From Pantoea sp. Eser (lineage in GTDB: Bacteria; Pseudomonadota; Gammaproteobacteria; Enterobacterales; Enterobacteriaceae): 64,000 bases of DNA. The notes beneath the pieces are model-generated. The model saw only the letters and a program-made list of their open reading frames with translations. It searched no databases and was not told the origin of the DNA. Location: assembly GCA_009830035.1 (NCBI GenBank), contig SZZY01000008.1, forward strand, positions 1 through 64,000, given 5' to 3'. Numbering within the stretch: position 1 is the stretch's first letter; each line of letters begins with the position of its first letter. This document shows positions 55,402-64,000 of this stretch, piece by piece. The translations under genes and the position numbers were made by a program.

Positions 55402-55519
55402 GTGTGTGGTAAGAATTGCAGCAAGAGGGGAAACGCCCTGCTTTTCTCGTCACGTGTGACTTGTTGCGTAACATCGCTTCGATAAATTCTTTCCAGTTCC
55501 CCATTTCAGTGTCAATCAT
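55394..55519 (-). CDS. ypfM: YpfM-like small protein, C-terminally extended
   Basis: From ATG 55519 (AGAGAGGG upstream) the sequence MIDTEMGNWKEFIEAMLRN matches E. coli YpfM (19 residues, roughly MIERELGNWKDFIEVMLRK), and the position between acrD and yffB is the same. Here translation continues for 22 further residues (KSHVTRKAGRF ... HTQK) instead of stopping, so the total is 41. The natural stop may have been lost, or the Erwinia form is longer. The function of YpfM is unknown. A longer frame to 55687 is probably not the real start. Confidence 0.7.
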   Translation of the reverse strand: MIDTEMGNWKEFIEAMLRNKSHVTRKAGRFPSCCNSYHTQK

Positions 55520-55920
55520 AATGCCCTCTCTTATTGTGATGGCAATGCTACGTTTTTTTTTCATCAGGTGAATACGTTTACACCTGTTATCACTATCGGC
55601 AGCGGTGATTAAAACCTGAGATTTATCGGATTTGGTAGCTGACGCACATTTCAGCAACTGCTTAAGCCGTCTGCAATTATTGGTCAATAACCCCAGCGGT
55701 AGCTTATTTTATCAACATGGCGAAATTCTTAATTCCCCAATGATAAGCCAGGTAATGATTACAGCTGAAATTGATAACGTTTACCTGGCCGCTACCGGGA
55801 ACGATAATTGACGGGCCAGGCCCACCTGGTTAGATACCGCAACGGATCGCACTATGCTAAACTCGCGCTTTGGCTGCTTTTTTCAGCTTCAACATTTCAC
55901 AGGACAAAAAGGATCAGGCA
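55520..55920. other. 401-base intergenic region before yffB
   Basis: No gene was found. The region is AT-rich in 55680-55790 and probably holds the divergent ypfM and yffB-dapE promoters. The frame open from 55870 into yffB has no start signal before 55921. Confidence 0.5.
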
Positions 55921-56289
55921 ATGAGCGCGCAGTGGGTGATGTACGGGATTAAAAATTGCGACACGATAAAAAAAGCCCGGGGCTTTTTAACGGCTGCTGG
56001 CATCGACTATCGGTTCCATGACTACCGTGCTGATGGCCTGAGTGACGCACAGCTACAGGAATTTATTGATGCGCTGGGCTATACCACTCTGCTCAACAAC
56101 CGCGGCACCACCTGGCGCAAATTGACCGAAGCAGAACGCGAGGCTGTCACCGATGCAGACAGCGCCAAAGCGCTGATGCTGGCCCAGCCTGCGATGATTA
56201 AACGCCCGCTGTTACGCACTCCGGATGGCACTTTGCTGGCCGGCTTTAGTGAGACGACGTATCAGAATGCTATCCAGGAGAAGTCATAA
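55921..56289 (+). CDS. yffB: YffB, ArsC/Spx-type thioredoxin-fold protein
   Basis: 122 residues from ATG 55921 ([23 protein letters not shown]). A single Cys in KNCDTIKKA replaces the usual CxxC, as in the YffB group. [12 protein letters not shown] and [18 protein letters not shown] are family signatures. Glutathione-related reductase activity is suggested for this family but not settled. Stop TAA lies one base before dapE: translational coupling likely. Intact. Confidence 0.92.
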   Translation: MSAQWVMYGIKNCDTIKKARGFLTAAGIDYRFHDYRADGLSDAQLQEFIDALGYTTLLNNRGTTWRKLTEAEREAVTDADSAKALMLAQPAMIKRPLLRTPDGTLLAGFSETTYQNAIQEKS

Positions 56290-56290
56290 T

Positions 56291-57421
56291 ATGTTTTGCC
56301 CGGTCATTGAGCTGACGCAACAGCTTATTCGTCGCCCTTCTCTCAGCCCCGATGATGCCGGCTGTCAGGCACTACTGATCGCCCGTCTGCAGGCAATTGG
56401 CTTTCACATTGAAACCATGAACATCGGTGACACCCTGAATTTCTGGGCGACCCGCGGTGAAGGCGAAACGCTGGCGTTTGCCGGTCATACCGACGTGGTG
56501 CCGGCGGGCGATGCCAGCCGTTGGATCAATCCCCCTTTTGAACCGACCATCCGCGACGGCATGCTGTTTGGCCGGGGCGCGGCCGATATGAAAGGCTCGC
56601 TGGCGGCGATGGTGGTGGCCGCGGAACGTTTTGTCGCCGTGCATCCTCAGCATCATAAAGGCCGGCTGGCATTTCTGATTACTTCAGACGAAGAGGCCAG
56701 CGGGGCTAACGGTACCGTTAAAGTGGTTGAGCGCCTGATGGCACGTCAGGAACGGCTTGATTACTGCCTGGTCGGCGAACCGTCCAGTACTGAAGTTGTG
56801 GGCGACGTGGTGAAAAATGGCCGGCGCGGCTCGATCACCGCCAATCTGACGGTGCATGGCGTACAGGGTCACGTCGCCTATCCGCATCTGGCCGATAACC
56901 CGGTGCATCGGGCAATGCCGGCGCTGAACGAACTGGTGGCCGTCGAGTGGGACCAAGGCAATGCCTTCTTTCCGGCGACCAGCATGCAGATTGCCAACGT
57001 ACAGGCCGGAACCGGCAGCAACAACGTCATCCCCGGCGAGCTGTTCGTGCAGTTCAACTTCCGCTTCAGCACCGAGCTGACCGATGAGATGATCCGCCAG
57101 CGGGTGGCAGAACTGCTGGAGCGTCATCAGCTGCGCTACACCATTGAGTGGAAACTCTCAGGTCAGCCGTTCCTGACCGATCGCGGTAAGCTGGTCGATG
57201 CGGTCGTGAAAGCGGTGGCGCACTATAATGAGATTAAGCCGCAGCTGCTGACGACCGGCGGCACCTCTGATGGCCGCTTTATCGCCCGGATGGGTGCGCA
57301 GGTAGTGGAACTGGGGCCGGTGAATGCCACCATTCATAAAATCAATGAGTGTGTGAAAGCCTCCGACCTGCAGATGCTGAGCCGGATGTATCAACGCATC
57401 ATGGAACAACTGATCGCCTGA
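56291..57421 (+). CDS. dapE: Succinyl-diaminopimelate desuccinylase
   Basis: 376 residues from ATG 56291. Di-zinc M20 peptidase: metal and catalytic sites [36 protein letters not shown], and the last zinc His in [11 protein letters not shown]. Makes LL-diaminopimelate for lysine and peptidoglycan. It works in the same pathway as dapA in this window. Intact. Confidence 0.96.
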   Translation: MFCPVIELTQQLIRRPSLSPDDAGCQALLIARLQAIGFHIETMNIGDTLNFWATRGEGETLAFAGHTDVVPAGDASRWINPPFEPTIRDGMLFGRGAADMKGSLAAMVVAAERFVAVHPQHHKGRLAFLITSDEEASGANGTVKVVERLMARQERLDYCLVGEPSSTEVVGDVVKNGRRGSITANLTVHGVQGHVAYPHLADNPVHRAMPALNELVAVEWDQGNAFFPATSMQIANVQAGTGSNNVIPGELFVQFNFRFSTELTDEMIRQRVAELLERHQLRYTIEWKLSGQPFLTDRGKLVDAVVKAVAHYNEIKPQLLTTGGTSDGRFIARMGAQVVELGPVNATIHKINECVKASDLQMLSRMYQRIMEQLIA

Positions 57422-57443
57422 GTGCGATGTTAAGGAGCGGGAA

Positions 57444-57632
57444 ATGGAGTTTGTTAAAGACTACTGGTGGATCTTGGTGATCCTGCTGATGGTTGGCATG
57501 CTGATGAATGTGTATAAAGATCTGAAACGCATCGATCACAAAAAATTTATGGATAACAAACCGGACCTGCCGCCGCATCTTGATTTTAACGATAAATGGG
57601 ACGATGACGACGACTGGCCGAAGAAAAAGTAA
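57444..57632 (+). CDS. ypfN: YpfN, UPF0370 small membrane protein
   Basis: 62 residues, 22 bases after dapE with GGAGCGGG upstream. One N-terminal TM helix ([18 protein letters not shown]) then [38 protein letters not shown], the UPF0370 signature with acidic tail. Function unknown. Intact, in the dapE operon. Confidence 0.93.
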   Translation: MEFVKDYWWILVILLMVGMLMNVYKDLKRIDHKKFMDNKPDLPPHLDFNDKWDDDDDWPKKK

Positions 57633-57642
57633 TACCGGATGC

Positions 57643-57667
57643 CCTCGCCGTGCGAGGACATTTTTAC
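57643..57667 (+). terminator. dapE-ypfN terminator
   Basis: CCTCGC-CGT-GCGAGG then ACATTTTTAC; it overlaps the end of the convergent ypfH remnant. Confidence 0.7.
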
Positions 57668-58344
57668 ATCATCACAATCACATCGTCATCACCGGGTTTC
57701 GCCCCGCTTAACGCCTCATCAAAGTAGCGTTTCGGTACCGTATAACGCAGCTGATTGAGCGCCAGCTCCATGCTGCGATGGTCAATCGCGTGGGCTAAAT
57801 CATCAGCAATATCCAGCGTCACGTCACCGCCTAATGCCGTCAGGCGTTGCTCCGCCTGCTGCGCATGATGCAGCGGGATCTGCTCATCACAATCGCCGTG
57901 GATCAGATGCACTGTGGTGCGGGTGCTGGCTTTCTCTGGTAGAGTGACGAAACGGCCATTAAACACCACCGCGCGCGCCGCCAGGTCGGCGTGGGCTTTC
58001 ACCCCTTCCAGCACCATGCTGCCACCCTGCGAAAAGCCGATCAGCGCCGTGGCTTCCGCCTGCACACCACTCTGCTGCTGCCAGTGACGAACCGACTCAA
58101 CAAACTGCGGCATGGCGGCATCCACCCGCTGCTGAACCGTCTAGTCGTGTAATTCTGCTTCAGTAAACCACTGACGGCCTGCGGCAGGCGATCCCACCGA
58201 AACCACCAGCGCTTCAGAAAAGGTGCGGGCAAACCAGCTGCCGATCTCGCCCATTGAATCCGGCTTGTCGCCCACGCCGTGATAAAGCAGGAATAGCTGG
58301 GCCGCCGTGGCAGGCTGTTGAACGATTACATATTTCAGTGTCAT
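57664..58344 (-). pseudogene. ypfH: YpfH esterase, amber-interrupted
   Basis: Alpha/beta hydrolase of about 230 residues. ATG 58344 sits after AGGAGGTGAAC. The oxyanion region LFLLYHGVGDKPDSM and nucleophile elbow LIGFSQGGSMVLEG (Ser) are present, with Asp in IHGDCDEQIP and His in DDLAHAIDHRS. TAG at 58141-58143 (AELHD-stop-TVQQRVDAAMP) cuts it after 67 codons. No other lesion was seen, so a single reversion would restore it: it is a young pseudogene. Confidence 0.92.
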
Positions 58345-58417
58345 GTTCACCTCCTGTTGTAACTCTACGCCGCCGGGCGCGAAATGATATGAGGAATATT
58401 TGAAGCCGCCGGTCGAA

Positions 58418-59324
58418 TTATTTCAACGACCGACGTAGGACGTCAGCATCAATGTCCTGCAGCGTTTCAAGCGCGAGAGCGGCTTGCTGGCGCAGTGCGG
58501 CAATCAACGCCTTACGACCGCTCAGCCCCGCCTGCCGGGCCAGCGCAGAAAGCGACTCAGGTGCGGCGATCGCGGCCTCGATCAGCGGTAATGGCTGAAC
58601 TGAGACCTCAGCCAGCCGCTGCAACACCGGCAAGCTGGCCTCCAGTGGCAGCTGCGCCCAAGCAAAACCGGCCGCCATTGGGCATCCTGCGGCGTAAAAC
58701 CTGCCTCACGGCACGCATCGAAGCCCAGGTCCAGCGCGATATGCTGACGCAGCACCGGCCAGTCGCGTGCCAGCTGGTGTGCGGCCCGCCGCTGTAACGC
58801 CTCACCGGCGTCAGAACAGGCCAGCATCGCCATTGCGGCGTATCAGCCGCTGCTGGCTTCGCGCTGGCTGCCGATGCGTACCAGGGTAAAACCACAGCTT
58901 TGCCAGAAAGCCCAAAGAGCTTCAGTGTAGCCGAAGCTGACGGAAAGATAGTAGTAATCCGCGGCGGCGTGACGGGCCGCCGTCACCAGCTGCTGACCGA
59001 TGCCACGGCAATGCGGCTGATACGCAGTGAGCGTAACGTGGCCGCCTCAGCGAATCCGGCGTGCGCCGCCAGCGACTGGGCCACTAGGTTGCCGCGCGGG
59101 CGTCGGGTACCGGCCCACACCGCCTGCGCCAGTGCAGGCTCAAGCCCGCCCTCTTTCACCAGCCATAGCGCGCCCTGCAACGCCAGCGCGTCACGCCACG
59201 CCGTCGCCCGCGTCAGGCACCAGGCCGGATCGCCGCTGATGACCGCCAGCCGTCGAATCCCAGCCTGCTGCATCTGTGCGGTGAGGTGTTGCAGGGTCAC
59301 TGGTTGCTGGCGAAGGTGTTGCAC
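58418..59324 (-). pseudogene. tmcA: tRNA(Met) cytidine acetyltransferase TmcA, helicase domain deleted
   Basis: TmcA (about 670 residues) puts ac4C34 on elongator tRNA-Met. The N-end [21 protein letters not shown] joins at RDALALQ directly to [22 protein letters not shown], an in-frame loss of roughly 350 residues including the ATPase/helicase core. GNAT part: [22 protein letters not shown], then a frame break near 58985, YLSVSFGYTEALWAFWQSCGF, and REASSG-TGA (58843-58845; Cys expected). One more base is lost near 58672. The start is probably GTG 59324, overlapping ypfJ. Confidence 0.93.
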
Positions 59325-60000
59325 TGTCCTGGATTACCGCCATCAAAGCCGCGCTTGAACCAGCTGTATCGCTGCTGCGAGGTGCCGCGGGTAAAGCTGT
59401 CCGGCACCACCCGACCCTGACTTTTTTGCTGCAGCCGATCGTCGCCAATCGCCTCGGCGGCATTCAGGGCTTCCTGCAGATCGCCAACTTCGAGGATATT
59501 TTCCTGCTGCATATAGTGTCCCTAGACGCCAGCGAAGCAGTCAGCCTGTAACTCCATTTTGACCGACAGCTGATTCACCTAGGTCTGGCTGGCACCCTGC
59601 TGCATTTCGCGTACTTTCGGTTCGATGCCCGGCAGTTTTTGTACGTGATGGCCCACTTCATGTGCAATGACATAGCCCTGGGCAAAGTCGCCGCCGGCAC
59701 CGAGTTTGGTTTTCATCTCATCATAAAACGAGGGATCGATATACACCGTCTGATCGGCATTACAGTAGAACGGCCCCATCACTGACTGGCCGGTACCGCA
59801 GCCGATGCGGGTGGCACCGCGATACATCACCAGCTTCGGCGCGACATACTGTTTATTCATCTGCTGGAACAGTCTTCCCCAAGTGTCTTCGGTGGTCGCC
59901 AGCATCACTTTGGTAAATTTCGCTGCTTCATCCTCGTTCGGGACGATTGATCGCGACGGTCCTCTACATTGTCGCTTTCGCGACGCCCTTGCCAGCGCAT
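59297..60000 (-). pseudogene. ypfJ: YpfJ zinc metalloprotease-like, TM deleted, frameshift, two ambers
   Basis: Neutral-zinc-metallopeptidase family (about 287 residues). ATG 60000 gives [19 protein letters not shown], then near 59945 a deletion with frame change skips the Gly-rich and TM segments (about 65 residues) to [21 protein letters not shown]. The zinc motif HEVGHH ([14 protein letters not shown]) survives. TAG at 59579-59581 (GASQT-stop-VNQLSV) and 59522-59524 (CFAGV-stop-GHYMQQ; Trp expected). The end [20 protein letters not shown] matches. Confidence 0.93.
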
Positions 60001-60082
60001 GCTTTACTCCCTTAGCAGTTTACTCAGATGGCATGATTTTAGTTGTGTGCCGATGCAATCACCAGCTTTACGCCAAAATGAA

Positions 60083-60109
60083 AAAAGGAGAGCCGGGGCT
60101 CTCCTTTTT
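60083..60109 (-). terminator. purC terminator
   Basis: AAAAGGAGAGC-CGGG-GCTCTCCTTTT, with T runs on both strands. It lies 17 bases after the purC stop. Confidence 0.9.
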
Positions 60110-60126
60110 CTGCGGTACGGCGCGAC

Positions 60127-60840
60127 TTAATCGAGCTTCACGCCCAGTCGCTGAGCAACCGCTTCATAGGCTTCCACCACGCCACCCAGGCTCTGGCGGA
60201 AACGGTCTTTGTCCATTTTATCCAGCGTCTGTTTGTCCCACAGGCGCGCGCCATCTGGCGAGAACTCATCGCCCAGCGTCACTTCGCCGTTAAACAGACC
60301 GAACTCCAGCTTGAAGTCGACCAGAATTAAGCCAGCGTCATCAAACAGCTTGCTCAGCACCTCGTTGGCTTTGAAGGTCAGTTCCTGCATCCGCGCCAGG
60401 TTTGCCTTGCTGACCCAGCCAAAGGTTTCGCAGTAGGATCCGTTGACCATCGGGTCATGTTTCGCATCATCTTTCAGGAAAAGATCGAACAGCGGTGGAT
60501 TCAGCACCATCCCCTCTTCCACGCCCAGACGCTTGACCAGTGAACCCGCGGCACGGTTGCGAACCACACACTCAACCGGCACCATCTCCAGCTTCTTCAC
60601 CAGCGCTTCGTTATCAGACAGCAGCGCTTCCATCTGGGTCGGGATACCCGCTTCCTGCAATTTAGTCATGATGAAATGGTTAAACTTGTTGTTCACCATT
60701 CCTTTCCGATCAAACTGCTCGATTCGGGCGCCGTCACTGGCTGACGTATCGTTGCGGAATTCGAGTATCAGCAGATCCGGATTGTCGGTGCTGTATACGG
60801 TTTTCGCTTTACCGCGATACAACTCAGCTCGCTTTTGCAT
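60127..60840 (-). CDS. purC: SAICAR synthetase
   Basis: 237 residues, the E. coli length. Starts [22 protein letters not shown] (ATP-binding GKAKTVY). Other conserved sites: [41 protein letters not shown] and [14 protein letters not shown]. Joins aspartate to CAIR in purine synthesis. Between dead ypfJ and the bamC terminator. Intact. Confidence 0.97.
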   Translation of the reverse strand: MQKRAELYRGKAKTVYSTDNPDLLILEFRNDTSASDGARIEQFDRKGMVNNKFNHFIMTKLQEAGIPTQMEALLSDNEALVKKLEMVPVECVVRNRAAGSLVKRLGVEEGMVLNPPLFDLFLKDDAKHDPMVNGSYCETFGWVSKANLARMQELTFKANEVLSKLFDDAGLILVDFKLEFGLFNGEVTLGDEFSPDGARLWDKQTLDKMDKDRFRQSLGGVVEAYEAVAQRLGVKLD

Positions 60841-60954
60841 CTTGTTAACTCCAGACTTGAAATAATGGGTGTTTAACGGCCCGTGCCGCTGCGGCGATTG
60901 GCGGGACGCAATCGATTACTTTGCCGCGCGCTATTATGCCAAAAACAAAATAAT

Positions 60955-60979
60955 AAAGGCCGGAGAATCTCCGGCCTTT
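60955..60979 (-). terminator. bamC (dapA-bamC) terminator
   Basis: AAAGGCCGGAGA-A-TCTCCGGCCTTT; the minus strand continues into TTATTATTTTG. Eight bases after the bamC stop. Confidence 0.9.
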
Positions 60980-60986
60980 AATCACT

Positions 60987-62018
60987 TTATTTGTTCAGCG
61001 CGCCCTGGAACACCGCTACCAGCGCATCATTTTGCGACTGGGTCAGCACGTGCCCTTTCGGATCAATGAACTGCAGGCTGGTGCGGTTATCAAGATCGCC
61101 GACCTGCACTTTGTAATCACCGTTTGGCAATTCCAGATCTTTCGCGCCCACCTCATCCCAGCTGCTGCTGCCCGGTGATTTATAGGTCACTTTCATGCTG
61201 CCGGTTGAACGGGTGGTGTCCGTCACTTCCATGCCGACGCGTTTCATTGCATCTGGCAGACGCTGCCATGCCACGTTGTAAGGCGTACGCAGGATCAGCA
61301 ACGGCAGGCCGGTATAATCTGCGCCACTCTGCACATCAATCGCACCATTCACCCGACCTGAAGCGGCGTTTTCGCTGGCGGTTTCGATCTTATCCAGACC
61401 GGTGCTGATGTCGTTGAGCATCTGCGCGGTATAACGCTGGATTTGCGCCGGCGAGGTGATGGTTTTGCCATCCTGTTGCAGTTCCAGCAGGCGCACCGTC
61501 AGCAGCTGCTGATAGTTCTGCGACTGGACGCTGATCTGGTAGCGGCCACGGTACTGCTGATCTTCATCAGCCCGATTCCACTGCACCCAGTCAGTCGTCA
61601 GCTGCTGTCCCGTGTCATTACGTGAAGCAATCGGGAATTTGTAATACTGCACCACATTAACCACCTGTGACCAGACTGAGCCACGGCTGTTCTCAATCAT
61701 CAGCGCGCCGGTATTATTGCTGTATTGCGCGCGCGTACCGTTCGGCAGCGCCAGTGGCTGTGCCGGTGGACGGATATCGAGCTGCTTGCCGGTCGGCGCC
61801 TGGCTGCTGGTGCGCGGCACGTCAAAATCGCCACGCTGAACCGGCAGGATCATTCCGGCAGGGGCTTTCAGTTCATGTAATTCGCTGGCTTGCAGGTAAG
61901 ATTCATCACCGCTGACCTGACGCTTATAGCGCTGGTCGCTCGAACAGGCCGACAACAGCATCAGGGTGGAAAGCCCCACCACGGTAGCTACCGTTGACCG
62001 CTTCACTGAGTAATTCAT
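60987..62018 (-). CDS. bamC: Outer-membrane assembly lipoprotein BamC
   Basis: 343 residues. Lipobox LLSAC (Cys25), then [17 protein letters not shown] and the unstructured N-end with [15 protein letters not shown]. The two helix-grip domains include [22 protein letters not shown] [18 protein letters not shown] and [35 protein letters not shown]. Subunit of the BAM machine for beta-barrel insertion. Starts 14 bases after dapA. Intact. Confidence 0.95.
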   Translation of the reverse strand: MNYSVKRSTVATVVGLSTLMLLSACSSDQRYKRQVSGDESYLQASELHELKAPAGMILPVQRGDFDVPRTSSQAPTGKQLDIRPPAQPLALPNGTRAQYSNNTGALMIENSRGSVWSQVVNVVQYYKFPIASRNDTGQQLTTDWVQWNRADEDQQYRGRYQISVQSQNYQQLLTVRLLELQQDGKTITSPAQIQRYTAQMLNDISTGLDKIETASENAASGRVNGAIDVQSGADYTGLPLLILRTPYNVAWQRLPDAMKRVGMEVTDTTRSTGSMKVTYKSPGSSSWDEVGAKDLELPNGDYKVQVGDLDNRTSLQFIDPKGHVLTQSQNDALVAVFQGALNK

Positions 62019-62032
62019 TCAAACTCCCTAAA

Positions 62033-62911
62033 TTATCGCAAACCCGCTTTCACCAGCGCCTGCTCCACTTTCGGCTGGCCGGCTGCAGTCAGTGGCGTCA
62101 TTGGCAGACGCAGCGTGTCGTTAGCGATTAATCCTAGCTGTTTCGCAGCCCATTTTACCGGGATAGGATTGGGTTCACAGAAAAGCGTCTGGTGCAGGTG
62201 CATCAGACGCTGATTCAGGCGGCGAGCCTCGACGAAATCGCCCTGCTGCGCCAGTGTGCACAGCTCGGCCATTTCGAGCGCGGCCACGTTCGCAGTCACC
62301 GAAATGACGCCTTTGCCGCCCAGTTGCATAAAGTCCAGTGCGGTAGCGTCATCGCCACTCACCAGAATGAACTCTTCATTAACCAGCTCTTGGAGCTGAC
62401 TAACCCGCGATAAATTCCCGGTTGCCTCTTTGATTCCGACAATATTTTTTATTTCAGCCAGACGGGCAACGGTTTCCGGCAGCATGTCACAACCGGTGCG
62501 TGAGGGAACGTTATACAGCATTTGTGGCAGGCTGGTGCTGTCGGCGATGGCTTTAAAGTGCTGGAACAACCCTTCCTGCGTCGGACGGTTGTAGTACGGC
62601 GTGACGGTCAGACAGCCGACCACGCCGGAGTGTTCGAAACGTTTAGTCAGAGAGATGCCTTCTGCGGTGGCATTAGCCCCGGTTCCGGCAATCACCGGAA
62701 TCCGGCCATCGGCCAGCTCCAGGGTCAGCATCACCACATCGCCGTGTTCTTCATGGCTTAGCGTGGCCGATTCGCCTGTGGTGCCCACGGAAACAATCGC
62801 CGCGGTGCCGCTGGCGACATGATAATCAATCAGTTTTTTCAGACTCGCACGGCAGACATTACCTTTGTCATCCATTGGCGTAACGAGTGCAACAATACTT
62901 CCCGTAAACAT
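62033..62911 (-). CDS. dapA: 4-Hydroxy-tetrahydrodipicolinate synthase
   Basis: 292 residues from ATG 62911 ([17 protein letters not shown]), as in E. coli; a longer frame to 62929 is not needed. The catalytic Lys is in [13 protein letters not shown], Tyr in [13 protein letters not shown], Thr pair in [11 protein letters not shown]. Condenses pyruvate and aspartate semialdehyde. First gene of dapA-bamC, divergent from gcvR. Intact. Confidence 0.97.
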   Translation of the reverse strand: MFTGSIVALVTPMDDKGNVCRASLKKLIDYHVASGTAAIVSVGTTGESATLSHEEHGDVVMLTLELADGRIPVIAGTGANATAEGISLTKRFEHSGVVGCLTVTPYYNRPTQEGLFQHFKAIADSTSLPQMLYNVPSRTGCDMLPETVARLAEIKNIVGIKEATGNLSRVSQLQELVNEEFILVSGDDATALDFMQLGGKGVISVTANVAALEMAELCTLAQQGDFVEARRLNQRLMHLHQTLFCEPNPIPVKWAAKQLGLIANDTLRLPMTPLTAAGQPKVEQALVKAGLR

Positions 62912-63021
62912 TGGCGATCCCCTCGACAAACAAGTGCTTCATGGTACGTTTTACACTTAGGGAAAAGCAAGCAAGCCACGCTATTCCCGCGCTTGTCAGC
63001 AGTTTTTTTTATGTTTACCTT

Positions 63022-63621
63022 ATGGCTATTAGCGAAAGCACAGGAAAAGCCATTTTGCCGCAATCTCAGCCCCATAATCTGGTGATCACCGCGCTCGGTG
63101 TTGACCGTCCGGGTATCGTCAATACCATTACCCGACACGTCAGCAGCTGCGGTTGCAATATCGAAGATAGCCGTCTCGCCATGCTCGGGGATGAGTTCAC
63201 GTTTATCATGTTGCTGTCCGGCAGCTGGAACGCCATTACGCTGATTGAATCCACTCTGCAGCTGAAAGGTGCCGAACTGGAACTACTTATCGTCATGAAG
63301 CGCACCAATGCTCGACAGCGTCCGCCGATGCCGGATACCGCGTTTATTTAGGTTGAGGTGGCGGATTCGCCGCACATCATTGAACGCTTTACCGATCTGA
63401 TCGATAAACATCAGATGAACGTTGCCGAACTGGTGTCACGAACCACGCCGGATCAACACGATTTGCCACCAACGCTCTATATTCAAATGACCGCCCACAG
63501 TCCAACGCGTACCGAAGGCACGTCGTTTGAGCAGGCCTTTAATACGCTGTGTCAGGAGCTGAATGCCCAGGGTTCGCTGCGTCTTTACAGCGCGTCGGAT
63601 GCCGACAGCCCGGCACGCTAA
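63022..63621 (+). pseudogene. gcvR: Glycine cleavage repressor GcvR, amber between its two ACT domains
   Basis: ATG 63022 is the best start, but TTG 63056 is also possible. ACT domain 1: HNLVITALGVDRPGIVNTIT, SCGCNIEDSRLAMLGDEFTF, MLLSGSWNAITLIES. TAG at 63349-63351 (TAFI-stop-VEVADSPH) sits where Gln is expected. The frame continues as ACT domain 2 (IIERFTDLIDKHQMNVAELVSRT) to TAA 63619. GcvR inhibits GcvA and acts in glycine control. No other lesion was seen. The first half, about 109 residues, could still be made. Confidence 0.9.
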
Positions 63622-63779
63622 CGGCCCAGGTCACGATACCGGAGCTATTTATCCACATTACTGTCAGCCAAACGTGCGCGGCTATGTGGTGAAATACCCC
63701 CTGATGGTAATTTTCCATTTGGCAGTTTCCGGCCGGATGGTGTATTACCGACAGCCTGAATAAAAAATGGAGAGATGTG

Positions 63780-64000
63780 ATGAATCCACTGAAAGCCGGT
63801 GATACCGCACCGAAATTTAGCTTGCCCGATCAGGACGGCGAACAGGTTAATTTGACCGACTTCCAGGGACAGCGCGTTCTGGTGTATTTCTATCCGAAGG
63901 CGATGACGCCAGGCTGCACCGTCCAGGCGTGTGGTCTGCGTGACAATATGGATGAGTTGAAAAAAGCGGGCGTCGAAGTGCTGGGCATCAGCACCGACAA
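63780..64000 (+). CDS. bcp: Bcp thiol peroxidase (partial, 3' outside window)
   Basis: 73 codons from ATG 63780 with GGAGAG upstream. [20 protein letters not shown], then [21 protein letters not shown], with the peroxidatic Cys in TPGCT and the resolving Cys five residues on, the Bcp/PrxQ pattern. Reduces peroxides with thioredoxin. Lies downstream of gcvR, as in E. coli. No lesion in the visible part. Confidence 0.95.
   Translation, partial: MNPLKAGDTAPKFSLPDQDGEQVNLTDFQGQRVLVYFYPKAMTPGCTVQACGLRDNMDELKKAGVEVLGISTD

Noticed and set aside
55394..55687. 97-residue version of the minus-strand ORF between acrD and yffB
   Set aside because: Only the part from 55519 matches YpfM and has a ribosome site; the upstream 56 codons show no start signal or similarity.

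Overview
The window reads as chromosome of a gamma-proteobacterium of the order Enterobacterales, most likely Erwiniaceae (Erwinia/Pantoea side). Gene order follows the E. coli 52-56 min region closely: alaC/ypdK-ypdAB-glk, mntH/nupC, the tRNA-Ala pair, yfeC-gltX-tRNA(Val, Val, Lys), yfeR/yfeH, ypeB-ligA-zipA-cysZ-cysK-ptsHI-crr, cysM-cysAWTP, yfeYZ-ypeA-amiA-hemF, talA-tktB, then acrD-yffB-dapE-ypfN-ypfH-tmcA-ypfJ-purC-bamC-dapA-gcvR-bcp. An ipdC gene next to glk fits plant- or insect-associated Erwiniaceae. Genus and species are inference from remembered family sequences; no search was run.

The striking property is selective gene decay. About twenty genes carry in-frame stops, one-base frameshifts, in-frame internal deletions or deletion junctions that weld two genes together. 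Broken genes are transporters, efflux pumps, two-component systems, regulators and accessory enzymes: the DHA2/HlyD efflux pair, alaC, ipdC, an aldo/keto reductase, mntH, nupC, yfeR, a CpxRA-like pair, amiA, a CmcI-like methyltransferase, narQ/narP, nudK, acrD, ypfH, tmcA, ypfJ and gcvR. No insertion sequence, phage gene or CRISPR array was seen, so erosion is by point mutation and short-repeat deletion. This pattern is typical of a recently host-restricted symbiont such as an insect-associated Erwinia. Assembly error is the competing explanation for single indels, but not for the many substitutions and large clean deletions.

Layout. 1-5.5 kb: end of a Gly/Tyr/His repeat protein, a small lipoprotein, an operon of IclR regulator + universal stress protein + membrane protein, and a divergent dead efflux pair with two near-identical direct repeats between them. 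5.5-11.2 kb: ypdK, dead alaC, an acetyltransferase, ypdAB and glk. 11.4-16.3 kb: dead ipdC, aldo/keto reductase, mntH and nupC. 16.6-20.5 kb: tRNAs, an FNT channel, yfeC and gltX. 20.6-31.5 kb: FlxA-like protein, dead yfeR, yfeH, ypeB, ligA, zipA, cysZ, cysK and the complete PTS phosphorelay ptsH-ptsI-crr. 31.5-38 kb: gutted CpxRA-like system, then intact cysM and cysPTWA. 38-46.6 kb: yfeY, yfeZ, ypeA, dead amiA, hemF, a foreign-looking dead methyltransferase, talA and tktB. 46.8-55.3 kb: ampH, narP/narQ wreckage, a DUF1471 protein, ansP and a nudK-acrD chimera. 55.4-64 kb: ypfM-like small ORF, yffB, dapE, ypfN, three dead ypf genes, purC, bamC, dapA, dead gcvR and the start of bcp.

The retained genes form a coherent core: glycolysis entry (glk) and PTS uptake, non-oxidative pentose phosphate enzymes (talA, tktB), sulfate import and cysteine synthesis (cysPTWA, cysZ, cysK, cysM), lysine/peptidoglycan precursor synthesis (dapA, dapE), haem (hemF), purine (purC), outer-membrane assembly (bamC), division (zipA), DNA joining (ligA) and glutamyl-tRNA charging (gltX).
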